From assembly GCA_044359955.1 (NCBI GenBank), contig JBIKLF010000001.1, positions 297,283-361,282 on the forward strand: a stretch of DNA of 64,000 nucleotides, in the 5' to 3' direction. Positions 52,690-62,098 of this stretch are shown here, piece by piece; position 1 is the first letter of the stretch; every line of letters starts with the position of its first letter. A program made the translations under genes and the position numbers. Below the pieces are notes generated by a model that saw nothing but the letters and a program-made list of their open reading frames with translations, did no database searches and was not told the origin of the DNA. Source of the stretch: JACTMZ01 sp044359955 (GTDB lineage: Bacteria > Verrucomicrobiota > Verrucomicrobiia > Chthoniobacterales > JACTMZ01).

Positions 52690-53880
52690 TCAGTAAATCA
52701 ACCCGATCGAGACGGTGTAGGCGTGGAGGAAGTTGGCGCCGGCGACGGGACCGATTTCACCGTTGCAGAAGAAGCCGGCGGACGCGGTGGGGCCGAGCGT
52801 ATCGGCGACGAGTGTGGCGTCGTGGTCCGGGCTGCCGAAAAGATTTTTGCCCCGTCCGTTGCAGCAGAAGAGGAGCGAGGCGACCGGCTTTTCATTCTGG
52901 GCGGCGAGGGGTGCGAGGAGCGCTTTCAGTTCCTCGTCCGCGCTGGCGGCGTCGCGCAGTTGGTATTGCAACGTCTGGCCGGTGCGCGGATGGGCGCCGA
53001 CCACCACCGCGCCGGTGGCGGGATCGGCCCCGAGGATGTTGCGCACGAGAAAGTCGCCGCGTCCGAATTGCTCTTTGTATTCGTCCACCGCGAGGCCGGC
53101 GAAAAGATTGCCCCGGGCCCGTTGTTTCTCCGCCTCGGCCAGCGTGTTGAAGGCCTGCTCGAGCACCTGATAAGCGGGGCGGGAGCCGAGTTCGAAGAGG
53201 AGATGTTCGTCGGCCCGGGTGACCGGCAGCGCCTCACCGATCGGACGGCACCCTTGGCTGACCACTGTTTCGATGCGCAGGCCGTCGAGGGCGAGGGCGA
53301 GGGCGTCAGACGTATCGCCGATGCCCGGACCAAAGACGGTCACGTCTTCGTCGCCGCGTGGTCCGCCGGCCAGGCCACCGAGAACGGGTCTGCCGGGAAA
53401 CGCGCTATTCCATTCGCGCAACCACGTGTCGGTGTCGAAGCGGAAAGGGTTGGCCAGCGAAAGCCAGGACTGGGCCGGGCCACCGGCCGCCTCACGCCAG
53501 AAAGCATCGCCGTCCGACGTCTCGACCTGGGCCTGCGAGAGAGGCACCACGCGGATTTTTGCTTCGGTCGAATGAAGGAAGAGCAGGGAGAAGCCCTCCG
53601 TTGCTTCGGCTTCGCGCCATGGGCCGATGAGACCGGAACCAGTGCAACCACAGAGCAAGGCAGCGTGTCCGTGCACGGCGACCACCTCTTGGAATTCGGC
53701 AAGGTGGGGCAAGTAACCGGTCGAAAGAAAGGCCAAGGCCAGGGTGGGGGCGGTTCCTAATTCGGCCCGCATTTCCTCGGCCGCCGCTCGCACCCGCCCC
53801 TCCTCGAATGGGGACAACACAAGACGGGAGGCGGCGCGAGTCACGGGCGCGACACTGAGGGAGACGGGCAGTGCCGTCAA
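52690..53880 (-). CDS. FIST-domain sensory/binding protein
   Basis: About 396 residues if started at the TTG at 53880. FIST_N features ALAFLSTGYLPHLAEFQEVV, ALLCGCTGSGLIGPWREAEA and VLGGLAGGP; FIST_C features SQGCRPIGEALPVTRADEHL and FCCNGRGKNLFG with GFFCNGEIGPVAGANFLHAY. FIST proteins are thought to bind small ligands such as amino acids and often feed signal transduction. An ATG at 54084 extends the frame, but that stretch is unlike FIST and contains a dispersed repeat, so the true start is a non-ATG codon near 53880 or slightly downstream. Confidence 0.85.
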   Translation of the reverse strand: MTALPVSLSVAPVTRAASRLVLSPFEEGRVRAAAEEMRAELGTAPTLALAFLSTGYLPHLAEFQEVVAVHGHAALLCGCTGSGLIGPWREAEATEGFSLLFLHSTEAKIRVVPLSQAQVETSDGDAFWREAAGGPAQSWLSLANPFRFDTDTWLREWNSAFPGRPVLGGLAGGPRGDEDVTVFGPGIGDTSDALALALDGLRIETVVSQGCRPIGEALPVTRADEHLLFELGSRPAYQVLEQAFNTLAEAEKQRARGNLFAGLAVDEYKEQFGRGDFLVRNILGADPATGAVVVGAHPRTGQTLQYQLRDAASADEELKALLAPLAAQNEKPVASLLFCCNGRGKNLFGSPDHDATLVADTLGPTASAGFFCNGEIGPVAGANFLHAYTVSIGLIY

Positions 53881-54208
53881 CCAGTCCCGATCGAACGGTC
53901 CGTTGGTTTGAACGCGTCGGCGACGTGCGTCCCCGGCAGTCTGGAGGTAATTATTGCCCTCGCGGCACGCAGGGTTTATCAGGGCGTTCGCATTATTTTC
54001 CAGCGATGGAAATACTCTGCATGGCTCAATTTTTCTTTGGCTGCGGCGACCTGTCTCCGCTCTGCTCCGGCTCTTATCACTCAACTTTCAACCACGGTTT
54101 AAGGTTAAGTCATCCTCACTGCTTTTTGTGGAAATACCCTCAGCGAGTGGTTGGGTTTGCCCCGCGTCTTGACTCCCGGAGGCTGAGGCGTTCTTCTCAT
54201 CTGCAGTC
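53881..54208. other. Gap between FIST gene and tRNA-Thr
   Basis: No gene seen. Contains ATCACTCAACTTTCAACCAC (about 54076), an inverted relative of the repeat at 4314. The tRNA promoter should lie in the last 100 bp but I cannot single out clear boxes. Confidence 0.4.
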
Positions 54209-54281
54209 GCCGGCATAGCTCAGCTGGTAGAGCACCTGATTTGTAATCAGGCGGTCGTCGGTTCGAATCCGACTGCCGGCT
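54209..54281 (+). tRNA. tRNA-Thr (anticodon TGT)
   Basis: 73 nt folding as a standard cloverleaf: acceptor GCCGGCA/TGCCGGC, D arm AGCTCAGCTGGTAGAGC, anticodon stem CCTGA/TCAGG with loop TTTGTAA (anticodon TGT), T arm with GGTTCGAATCC, discriminator T. CCA is not encoded. A T run follows at once and may terminate the transcript. Confidence 0.97.
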
Positions 54282-54385
54282 TTTTTGCGGATTTCTTCGG
54301 GAGTCCCTGAACCCGCGCGTCTGCCTACTTTCATCCTCTCGGCGCGTCGGGGACGCCGCGGCCTACCTTGGGATAACGGGGGCGG

Positions 54386-54680
54386 TCAGCGCTGGATGAC
54401 GCGGCCGTCGGCTTTGAGGACGTTCCTGCCAAGGTTTCCGGCGCCTGCATGGACCGGTTGGTAATCGGTGCAAACCGTGAGTCGGCCGACGTTGGGCACC
54501 CGGAAGATGCCGGGGCGTCCGTAGATATTGACGCTGGAGGCAAGTTCGTCCCGCAGCACTGGGTAGAAGTGGTCACTCGAGCCGTATTGCCCGACGGTAT
54601 TCGGCCCGGGGTTTGGGCTTTGCCTTGCAGCGGGGTCCAGCTTGCTACATTGTAAAGACGCATCAGAAATACCGGAATAC
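54386..54680 (-). pseudogene. Fragment of an unidentified protein gene (no start)
   Basis: Minus-strand frame open from about 54680 to a TGA at 54386-54388. Its last 70 codons read like a real protein: VGQYGSSDHFYPVLRDELAS, VNIYGRPGIFRVPNVGRLTV, then CTDYQPVHAGAGNLGRNVLK and ADGRVIQR. No start codon or RBS is visible and the 5' end runs into wzc's leader. I take it as the 3' remnant of a gene truncated when wzc-wza arrived, or by deletion. The ending resembles secreted pseudopilin-like proteins only vaguely; family unknown. Confidence 0.35.
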
Positions 54681-54681
54681 C

Positions 54682-56862
54682 ATGACCGATCGCGAAACCA
54701 ATGCCGTGCAGGAAGCCAAGCTGCATTTCCTCGACTACTGGCGCGTTATCAGGCTGCGCCTCCCGATCATCATTCTGGCTTTCCTGCTGGTCGTGGTCAC
54801 TGCGGGAGTGACGACCTACTTCCTGCCTCGCCAATACGCGTCGAACGTCATCATCGAGGTCGAGCAAAACGAGCAGAAGATCCGCATCTTCACCGAGGGC
54901 TATCAAGGTGCCATGGGAATGGATCCGCGGTTTGCCACCACCCAGTTTCAAATCATCCAACGCAAGGAGATGCTTTATCCTGTCATCGAAGCACTGCAGT
55001 TGGTGCAGCGGTGGAGCGAGGAATTCGGTGTCCGCACCCCCGAGCAAGCCTACTTCAAACTGCGCAGCATGATCGACGTGCGCGAGGTGCGTAACACCAA
55101 CCTCCTCCAAATCAGCGTCGAGAGCACGGATCCGCAGGAGGCGTCCGACTTGGCCAACAGCATCGCGCAGGAATACCAGCGCAAGCGGATCGAAGAGCAG
55201 CAAAAGATTATCGCCCGCTCGTTGGCCACGCTCGAGGACGAGGTCTCCAAGCAGCGCACCAAGGTGCAGCAGGCCAACGAGGAAATGAGCCGTATCCGCA
55301 CGGAGCTGGGGATCACAGACCTCAACCCCGACAGCCTCGAGGATCCCATGCAGTCGCAGGAGACCGTGCTGCAACAGCAAGAGGGGTTGGTCAACGAGGC
55401 CCGGATCCAAGCTTCGAATCTCCGCAGCAAATACATCGAAATCGAAAAACTCTCCGGCGATGAATTGATGCGTTCGCTGCCGACCCTCGAAATCCAAGAC
55501 CAGACCATCACCACCATCCTGCCGCAATACCAGGAGATCAGCTCGGAACTGGCGCGCTTGTTGCAATCCGGCCTCGGTTCGCGGCACCCGACGATTCTTT
55601 CCCTCGCGGCCAAAAAATCGACCTACGAGCAGCAACTCTCCGAGCAGATCAACAGCATCCGCCGCACCTTGGCGGCCAACTTGCAGATCACCGAGCGCTC
55701 CATGACCAAGATGGAGGAGGAGTTGGAAAAAGCCCGACTCGAACAGCGCGAGGCCAAAACCCGCGGGTCGGAATACGGCCGCTCGAAGAACGCTTACATC
55801 CAGGCGAAAAAGGTCCTCGAAGCGGCCGAGTTGCGTCTCTCCACCGAGACCATGCAACGCAGCATGCCGATGAGCCCGGCCCGCATCTGGGAAAAAGCCG
55901 AACCCTCTTCGGGCCCCTCCAAGCCGAGGGTCATGGTCAACATGGCGCTCGCCGTCGTGGTCGGTCTGATTGTCGGGGTCGGTCTCGCTTTCTTCCTCGA
56001 ATACCTCGACACGAGCGTGAAGACGATGGAGGACGTCGAAAATTTCCTGCAGGTTCCCGTCCTCGCCGTCGTGCCGAAAAACATCAGCTTGCTCTACTCG
56101 CACCCGGATGCCATGGCCGACGCGGAGGCCTACCGCATCCTGCGCACCAACCTCGAATTCAACCGCCAGTCGCCGGACGCCAACACCGTCACCTTTGTCA
56201 GCGGCGGCGCGGGCGAAGGCAAATCAACCACGCTGGCCAACCTCGCCTTCACTTTCGCCCAGGGCGGCTACAATACACTCATTGTCGACGCCGACCTGCG
56301 CCGTCCTTCGCAGCACCGCATGTTCGGCCTCAGCGGCGATTACGGCCTGACCGATTTTCTCACCACCGATGTCGATCTGGAGGACGTCGTGCAAGCCACC
56401 GATGTGCCGAGTCTGTTCCTCCTGCCCAGTGGCAAGCTGCCTTATGATGCGGTCGGCGTGCTCAATTCGCAGCGCATGATGGACCTCATCGCGCAGGTCA
56501 AGAACCGCTTCGATATCATATTCTTCGACTCGCCCCCGATTCTCGGCGTGAGTGATGCCTCGGTGCTGGTGCGCGCCCTCGACCTCACCGTCATCGTGGT
56601 GCAACACCGTCGTTTCCCGCGCGCCATGCTCCAGCGGGTCAAGCAGGCCGTGCTCAATGTCGGCGGCAAAATCCTCGGTGTCGTCCTCAACAACGTCGAT
56701 GTGCGCCACGATCAGTATTACGAGTATTATACGAATTATTATAACTACTATTACACGCCGCGGAACGCACCGGAGGGAGTCAACGGTTCTGCCTCCAAGG
56801 AAGCCAAAACCGCGACCCGCGCCCGGCGCACGGCCAAGGTGGGTCCGCAGGACGACTATTGA
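54682..56862 (+). CDS. Wzc-like polysaccharide co-polymerase and tyrosine autokinase
   Basis: 726 residues from ATG 54682. Wzz domain with first span (27-48), a long periplasmic coiled region with many EQQ/EEL heptads, second span (about 415-440, MALAVVVGLIVGVGLAFFLE), then the BY-kinase: Walker A GGAGEGKSTT near 508, Walker A' LIVDADLRRP, Walker B IIFFDSPP. A Tyr cluster near the end (YYEYYTNYYNYYY) is the autophosphorylation tail. It controls exopolysaccharide chain length and export with the Wza-like protein encoded 1 bp downstream. Confidence 0.93.
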   Translation: MTDRETNAVQEAKLHFLDYWRVIRLRLPIIILAFLLVVVTAGVTTYFLPRQYASNVIIEVEQNEQKIRIFTEGYQGAMGMDPRFATTQFQIIQRKEMLYPVIEALQLVQRWSEEFGVRTPEQAYFKLRSMIDVREVRNTNLLQISVESTDPQEASDLANSIAQEYQRKRIEEQQKIIARSLATLEDEVSKQRTKVQQANEEMSRIRTELGITDLNPDSLEDPMQSQETVLQQQEGLVNEARIQASNLRSKYIEIEKLSGDELMRSLPTLEIQDQTITTILPQYQEISSELARLLQSGLGSRHPTILSLAAKKSTYEQQLSEQINSIRRTLAANLQITERSMTKMEEELEKARLEQREAKTRGSEYGRSKNAYIQAKKVLEAAELRLSTETMQRSMPMSPARIWEKAEPSSGPSKPRVMVNMALAVVVGLIVGVGLAFFLEYLDTSVKTMEDVENFLQVPVLAVVPKNISLLYSHPDAMADAEAYRILRTNLEFNRQSPDANTVTFVSGGAGEGKSTTLANLAFTFAQGGYNTLIVDADLRRPSQHRMFGLSGDYGLTDFLTTDVDLEDVVQATDVPSLFLLPSGKLPYDAVGVLNSQRMMDLIAQVKNRFDIIFFDSPPILGVSDASVLVRALDLTVIVVQHRRFPRAMLQRVKQAVLNVGGKILGVVLNNVDVRHDQYYEYYTNYYNYYYTPRNAPEGVNGSASKEAKTATRARRTAKVGPQDDY

Positions 56863-56863
56863 T

Positions 56864-57427
56864 ATGCCCAGCCGCATTCAAGTTCTGGCCTTGCTTTTCG
56901 CCCTCCTCGCGTCCGCCGGCAGCTTGTTGGCGTCGGATGCCCCTTTCCGTTCCGGCGATACCATCGAGCTGCGCCTCGGCGGAGTGCCGGCCGAGGAAAC
57001 CCAGCTTGTGACCGGGTCCTACACGATCGACGGCGAAGGCTTCATCAACTTGCCCCATGTCGGCAAAGTTCGGGCAGCCGGGCTGGGCCAGGCAGCCCTG
57101 CAGCGCGCCGTCGAAGCGGCCTACCGGGGAGGCGACGTCTACACCAACCCGTCCATCACGGTGACCGTTCCCACCACCCTGCGCTTCGTCAACGTGAGCG
57201 GCGATGTCCGTCAACCCCGCCGCGTCGAATACACCTCCGACCTGACCGTGCTCGGGGCGATCAGCGCCGCCGGTGGCTTCACCGACTACGCCGACCAGCG
57301 CAAAGTCCGCCTCATGCGCGGAGGCCGTGTGCAAATGGTCGATGTCAAGGCCGTCCGCAACAATCCCTCCCTCGACATCATTCTTCTCCCCGGGGACCAG
57401 ATTGAAGTCCCGCAAAGTTTCTGGTGA
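56864..57427 (+). CDS. Wza-like polysaccharide export protein
   Basis: 187 residues from ATG 56864, 1 bp after wzc. Signal peptide (to about SLLASDA), then a Poly_export domain (RSGDTIELRLGGVPAEETQL, GEGFINLPHVGKVRAAGLGQ, NPSITVTVPTT) and an SLBB domain (VNVSGDVRQPRRVEYTSDLT, VLGAISAAGGFTDYADQRKV, ILLPGDQIEVP). No lipobox and no long C-terminal helix, so it is the short form. No glycosyltransferases are alongside, so the rest of the pathway lies elsewhere. Confidence 0.9.
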   Translation: MPSRIQVLALLFALLASAGSLLASDAPFRSGDTIELRLGGVPAEETQLVTGSYTIDGEGFINLPHVGKVRAAGLGQAALQRAVEAAYRGGDVYTNPSITVTVPTTLRFVNVSGDVRQPRRVEYTSDLTVLGAISAAGGFTDYADQRKVRLMRGGRVQMVDVKAVRNNPSLDIILLPGDQIEVPQSFW

Positions 57428-57689
57428 GCCCTTCCTCCCGCGGTTGTTGACGCCAACCGCCATTGATCCCTCATCATGCGCGCACGATTCCGGTGCTTTG
57501 TTTTGTCTTTGGCCGAGGTCCCCATTCCAGCTTCGCCCAAGAGCCGCGTCTGGTCGCCCATCGTTTCATCCGACGCGGTCCAGGCAAATGGCGGGCCGGC
57601 CAACCAGCGGCGCAAAGCGTTCTCCTTGCCCATGGACGGTGCGGCGCGGTTCCGGCGCCTGCGGATCACCGGTCCCTGATTGATCCGTC

Positions 57690-58172
57690 ATGCGCCGCCT
57701 GCCGCGCCCCCAGCCCCGTTACTGGCCGCTGCCGGATCCGGGAAGGAAACCCAAGGGGGCGAAGGACGGATGGATCGGGGTCGTGGTGGAGCGTGATGAT
57801 CCGACCGACCGGCGGTCGCCCGGCACGATGTATGTCTACGGCCGGCAAGGTTACCTCGGGGATTTTCGGACCAACGAAAACGGGTTCATCGGCCAATCGC
57901 GCGGCATCCCGCTGGGCCACTACACCCTGTAACCCAAACGCCAGAGCGGAGCCAACTGGCCGGCGCAAACCCCGGCGATCACCGGTCCGGGTCAGCCGGT
58001 CGGCAAGCCGGGCCCCGGTTACAAGGCGGACGCCATCCTTCTCCATCCGGAGGGCCGGCCCGGGGTGCCGGACTCGCTGTCCTGCATCACGGTGAACAAC
58101 GAAGGCTTCCGACGCGTCATGCACATCATGCATCAGGCGCCGGATTCGATCGTGCCCTTGATCGTGGCGTAG
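57690..58172 (+). pseudogene. Secreted-enzyme-like gene interrupted by an in-frame stop
   Basis: One frame continues from ATG 57690 to TAG 58172 but is broken by TAA at 57930-57932 (codon 81). Before it: GWIGVVVERDDPTDRRSPGT, MYVYGRQGYLGDFRTNENGF and GIPLGHYTL; after it: PKRQSGANWPAQTPAITG, AILLHPEGRPGVPDSLSCIT and VNNEGFRRVMHI. LHPEG...SCI resembles the His...S-x-C loop of L,D-transpeptidase or DUF2778-like wall enzymes, but that is tentative. Both halves read as one protein, so a single nonsense mutation (or read-through) explains it. The flanking 57428-57689 stretch shows no clear gene. Confidence 0.55.
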
Positions 58173-58193
58173 AAAATCTCATGGCGCGGCCCA

Positions 58194-58320
58194 GTGGCAT
58201 CGGCATCCTGCCGATGGTGGTCCAGTCCTCACTGCATGGCGCGCGCGCCGGATGGCTCCCCCAGGGGGCACGGGCGTCTCGTCCGTCACGACCAAACAGA
58301 CGGCCGACGGCCGGTGCCAC
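58194..58320. repeat. Hairpin repeat cluster, family C
   Basis: GTGGCATCGGCATCCTGCCG and GATGG open, with GGGGGCACGGGCGTCTCGTC and CGTCACGACC in the middle and GGCCGACGGCCGGTGCCAC at the end. Orientation is opposite to the copies at 32778 and 50084. Lies upstream of typA. Confidence 0.75.
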
Positions 58321-58416
58321 CTGAACGGCCAACGGCAATGTGACAGAAAGGTCCGCCGCGCCATTGACACCGCTCGTCCCCGCCACCATAGTCCGCCCTC
58401 CTTTTCAGGTATCCGT

Positions 58417-60231
58417 ATGGAAAATATTCGCAACATCGCTATCATCGCCCACGTCGACCACGGCAAAACCACCTTGGTTGACCAGCTGCTCCGTCAGTCG
58501 GGAACCTTTCAGGCCCACGAGAAACTCGAGGAGCGGGTCATGGACTCGATGGACCTCGAGAAAGAGAAGGGGATTACGATTCGCGCGAAGAACGCCTCGC
58601 TCAAGTGGGACAAATACCACATCAACATCGTCGACACTCCGGGCCACGCCGACTTCGGCGGCGAGGTGGAGCGCATCATGAAGATGGTCGACGGTGTGTT
58701 GCTCGTCGTCGACGCCTACGAGGGACCCCAGGCCCAGACCAAATTCGTCCTGCGCAAGGCGATGGAGAACGGTCTCAAGCCGGTCGTGGTGATCAACAAG
58801 ATCGACCGCGAAAATGCGCGTCCCCACAAGGTTCTCGACATGGTCTTCGAGCTTTTCCTCGAACTGAACGCGACCGACGAGCAGCTCGATTTCCCGCACA
58901 TCTACGCCAGCGCCAAGGCGGGCTTCGCCAAGCGCGAGTTGGTTGATCCGAGTGACACCCTCGTCCCTCTCTACGAAGCCATCGCGTGGCATATTCCGGC
59001 GCCGAAAAAGTCGGACGCCGATTATTTCCAGATGCTCGTGTCGAACCTCGACTACAGCGATTACCTCGGCCGTATCGCCTACGGGCGCGTCATCAGCGGT
59101 GCGGTCAAGGTCGGACAATCCATCGTCTGCCTCCATGCCGACGGACGCAAAGAGCGGGCCAACGTGACCGCCATCTTCGGCCATCAAGGCCTCGAGAAAG
59201 TGAAGATCGAGTCGGCCTCCGAGGGCGACATCATCGGTCTGGCCGGTTTCGAGGACGTCTTCATCGGCGAGACGCTGGTCGACAACGAGGAGCGCGCCTC
59301 GCTGCCCTTTATCCAGATCGATCCGCCGACGATCAGCATGCGCATTTGCGTGAACGATTCGCCGCTGGCCGGACGCGATGGCAAGCTGCTCACCGCCCGC
59401 CAGATCAAAGACCGGCTCACCCGCGAGACCCGCACCAATGTTTCGCTGCAGGTCTCCGAGACGGACGTGGCCGGACAATTCGAGGTCAAGGCCCGGGGCG
59501 AAATGCAAATTGCCATCCTCGTCGAGCAAATGCGCCGCGAAGGCTTCGAGTTGCTCGTCTCGCGTCCGGAAGTGATTTTCCAGCGCGGGGCCGACGGCTC
59601 CCTGCTCGAGCCGATGGAGACCCTCTACGTCGATGTCCCGCCCGAGAATCTCGGCGACATTCTGCAGGCCCTTGCCACGCGCAAGGCCGACATCTCCAAC
59701 ATGGAGCACCATCCGCACAGCGTGCTCGTGCAGTCCACCATCCCGACGCGCGGCATCATTGGACTGGAGACCGATCTGGTCAACGTGACCAAGGGCTTGG
59801 GCACGATGAGCCACTTGTTCAAAGAATACGGACCGCACAAAGGCGAGATCCCGAACCGCGGCAAAGGCGTGCTCATTTCCATGGAGGGCGGCACCAGCAT
59901 GGCTTACGCGCTCGATACCATCCAGGAACGCGGACGTCTCTTCATCGGCCCGCAGGAAGAAATCTACGAAGGCATGATTGTCGGCGAGAACGCGCGACCG
60001 GATGACCTGCCGGTCAATCCGTGCAAAGCGAAAAAGCTGACCAACATGCGCAGTCAGGGCGACGGCAAAGGCATTCAGCTGGCTCCTCCGGTGCAGATGA
60101 CCCTCGAGCGCTCGCTCGAATACATCGCGCCCGACGAATACGTCGAGGTCACGCCGAAGAGCCTGCGCCTGCGCAAGAAGATCCTCGACGCGACCGGCCG
60201 CAAACGGGCCTCCTCCAAGACTGGGGGGTAA
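58417..60231 (+). CDS. typA: Translational GTPase TypA/BipA
   Basis: 604 residues from ATG 58417. G1 AHVDHGKTT (11-19), EKEKGITIRAKNAS, G3 DTPGHADFGGEV, G4 NKIDREN; domain II, then the EF-G-like C-terminal domains and BipA-specific tail (RGKGVLISMEGGTSMAYALD, SLEYIAPDEYVEVTP). A ribosome-binding GTPase needed for assembly and growth under stress. Extending upstream would enter the hairpin repeats. Confidence 0.97.
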   Translation: MENIRNIAIIAHVDHGKTTLVDQLLRQSGTFQAHEKLEERVMDSMDLEKEKGITIRAKNASLKWDKYHINIVDTPGHADFGGEVERIMKMVDGVLLVVDAYEGPQAQTKFVLRKAMENGLKPVVVINKIDRENARPHKVLDMVFELFLELNATDEQLDFPHIYASAKAGFAKRELVDPSDTLVPLYEAIAWHIPAPKKSDADYFQMLVSNLDYSDYLGRIAYGRVISGAVKVGQSIVCLHADGRKERANVTAIFGHQGLEKVKIESASEGDIIGLAGFEDVFIGETLVDNEERASLPFIQIDPPTISMRICVNDSPLAGRDGKLLTARQIKDRLTRETRTNVSLQVSETDVAGQFEVKARGEMQIAILVEQMRREGFELLVSRPEVIFQRGADGSLLEPMETLYVDVPPENLGDILQALATRKADISNMEHHPHSVLVQSTIPTRGIIGLETDLVNVTKGLGTMSHLFKEYGPHKGEIPNRGKGVLISMEGGTSMAYALDTIQERGRLFIGPQEEIYEGMIVGENARPDDLPVNPCKAKKLTNMRSQGDGKGIQLAPPVQMTLERSLEYIAPDEYVEVTPKSLRLRKKILDATGRKRASSKTGG

Positions 60232-60664
60232 AGCGCGGCGGCTTGACGCCGCTCAGGGCGCTGGCGCGGATTTTTTCGCCAAGAGGGGGGTTGACACCGG
60301 TGCCTAGGCACTGTTCTATGACCCTTGTTCCGATTGTCCGCGCCGCTCGTTGCGCTCCCCTTGGAGGCGATTCCGGCAAGTGGTTGCCAAAGTGCGGCGC
60401 ACAATCCTCCAAGAACAAAACGATAACGTATTTTTAATCGGTTCGGACCAAGGTTCGAACAGCTCTCATGATCGGTCACCACAAGTGATCCAAAGTTAAG
60501 CGCACCCAGGGCGCGCTCGACGTCAGGCGGGGGGAATTTTTCCCACGCCGGCGAAAGAGATCGCCCGCGACGACAACGACGTGTCCAACGTCCATTCCAA
60601 ATTCACCTACTCTGCCGGCCCTTGCCAAGGCATGTCCGGCCGCAACTGATTTCCCGATAATACT
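60232..60664. other. Long gap between typA and rho; probable rho leader
   Basis: 433 bp with no gene. It includes a T6 run after GC-rich dyads (60234-60275) that may end typA, a possible promoter at 60291, an AT-rich patch (ACGATAACGTATTTTTAATC, about 60420) and palindromes such as GGTTCGGACCAAGGTTCGAAC. Rho genes often carry autoregulatory leaders, so this may be one. Confidence 0.4.
60291..60319 (+). promoter_or_regulatory. Possible sigma-70-type promoter for rho
   Basis: Perfect -35 TTGACA (60291-60296), 17-bp spacer, weak -10 TTCTAT (60314-60319, 3 of 6 matches). Would give a 5' leader of about 335 nt. Confidence 0.3.
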
Positions 60665-62098
60665 ATGGAAGAGACCAACTCCCCTCAACCCCCGGCTTTG
60701 CCGGTTCACGAACGCGAAGCGGCTTTGCCCGCGCACCGGCCCGATCCGGCGCTGCCTGCCCCCGAGGGTGACGGTCAGCGAGACGGCGGCGGCGCCCAGC
60801 GAGACGCCGGCCCGCGTCGCAGTCGCCAACGCACTTTCCGCCGGGGACGCGACCGGCGTTTTCGCGGCGGCGGTGAGCGGGACGACCGTGGACCGCGAAA
60901 CGACCGTGGTCCGGGTGATGATCGCGGCCCTCGCGGCGGCAGTCAGGATGGTCCGTCCGACGCCGGTGTTCCTCTTGAAGATGAACCGACGGGCGACCCG
61001 GTATTTGCCGAGGGCATTGTCGAGGTCAGTGGCAAGGGCTTCGGTTTCCTCCGCAACCCGAAGCGCAACTTTACCCAGTCGAACAACGACATTTTCGTCA
61101 CCCCCGAAGTCGTGCGCGCCTTCAACCTGCGCGACGGCGTCTGGATCAAAGGCGAAATCCGCAAGGGGAGCCGTGGTCCGCAACTCTTCCGCTGCACCGA
61201 GATCGAGGGCGAGGATCCGGCGAAGTATACCAACATCCCGTTTTTCGAAGAGCTGACCACGATCAACCCGAACTCCCGCATCAATCTCGAGACCGATCCG
61301 GAGCGCTACACCACGCGGGTCATGGATATCATGACCCCGATCGGCAAGGGCCAGCGCGGCCTCATCGTTGCGCCCCCGCGCACCGGCAAGACCACGCTTC
61401 TGCAGCACATCGCCGAAGCCGTGGTACGCAACCATCCGGAGATGAAACTGATCATCCTGCTGGTCGATGAACGTCCGGAGGAAGTGACCGAAATCCGCCG
61501 CACCGTGCCGCAGGCCGAGCTGATGGCCAGTTCGAACGACAGCGACATCAAGAGCCACACGCGCATTGCCATTCTCGCCATCGAGCGCGCCAGGCGCCTG
61601 GTTGAAATGGGCAAGGATGTTTTTGTGCTCATGGACTCGCTGACCCGCATCGGACGCGCCTTCAACAACGCGACGGGCGGCGGCGGGCGCACCATGAGCG
61701 GCGGCGTCGATTCGCGGGCGCTGGAAATTCCGCGCAAACTTTTCGCCGCGGCCCGCAATACGGAAGAAGCCGGCTCGCTCACCATCATGGCCACCGCGCT
61801 GATCGAAACCGGCAGCCGGATGGACGAACTGATTTTCCAGGAATTCAAAGGCACCGGCAATATGGAGCTCGTCCTCGATCGCAAGATCAGCGACCAGCGC
61901 ATTTATCCGGCGGTCGACATCTTCCTCTCCGGCACCCGCCGTGAGGAACTGCTCTTGCCCGAAGAGCAACTGCACAAGATCAACGTCATCCGCCGCGGCC
62001 TGGCCGGACACAAACCGATCGAAGCGATCGAGCGCCTGCTCCATTTCGTGCGGAAGTATCCGACCAATGCGGAAATGCTGAAAAGTCTTCCGGGTTGA
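60665..62098 (+). CDS. rho: Transcription termination factor Rho
   Basis: 477 residues. The first 105 or so are low-complexity and rich in Pro, Arg, Asp and Gly (for example RRFRGGGERDDRGPRNDRGP), replacing the usual N-terminal helical domain. Then the cold-shock-like RNA-binding domain (EGIVEVSGKGFGFLRNPKRN), Walker A PPRTGKTT near 237 (most Rho proteins have PPKAGKT), Walker B VFVLMDSLTR, Q-loop region GGGGRTMSGGVDSRALEIPR. Homohexameric RNA helicase that releases RNA polymerase. Confidence 0.97.
   Translation: MEETNSPQPPALPVHEREAALPAHRPDPALPAPEGDGQRDGGGAQRDAGPRRSRQRTFRRGRDRRFRGGGERDDRGPRNDRGPGDDRGPRGGSQDGPSDAGVPLEDEPTGDPVFAEGIVEVSGKGFGFLRNPKRNFTQSNNDIFVTPEVVRAFNLRDGVWIKGEIRKGSRGPQLFRCTEIEGEDPAKYTNIPFFEELTTINPNSRINLETDPERYTTRVMDIMTPIGKGQRGLIVAPPRTGKTTLLQHIAEAVVRNHPEMKLIILLVDERPEEVTEIRRTVPQAELMASSNDSDIKSHTRIAILAIERARRLVEMGKDVFVLMDSLTRIGRAFNNATGGGGRTMSGGVDSRALEIPRKLFAAARNTEEAGSLTIMATALIETGSRMDELIFQEFKGTGNMELVLDRKISDQRIYPAVDIFLSGTRREELLLPEEQLHKINVIRRGLAGHKPIEAIERLLHFVRKYPTNAEMLKSLPG

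Noticed and set aside
53881..54084. ATG-initiated N-terminal extension of the FIST protein
   Set aside because: The 68 extra residues are unlike FIST, and the DNA contains a dispersed repeat relative.
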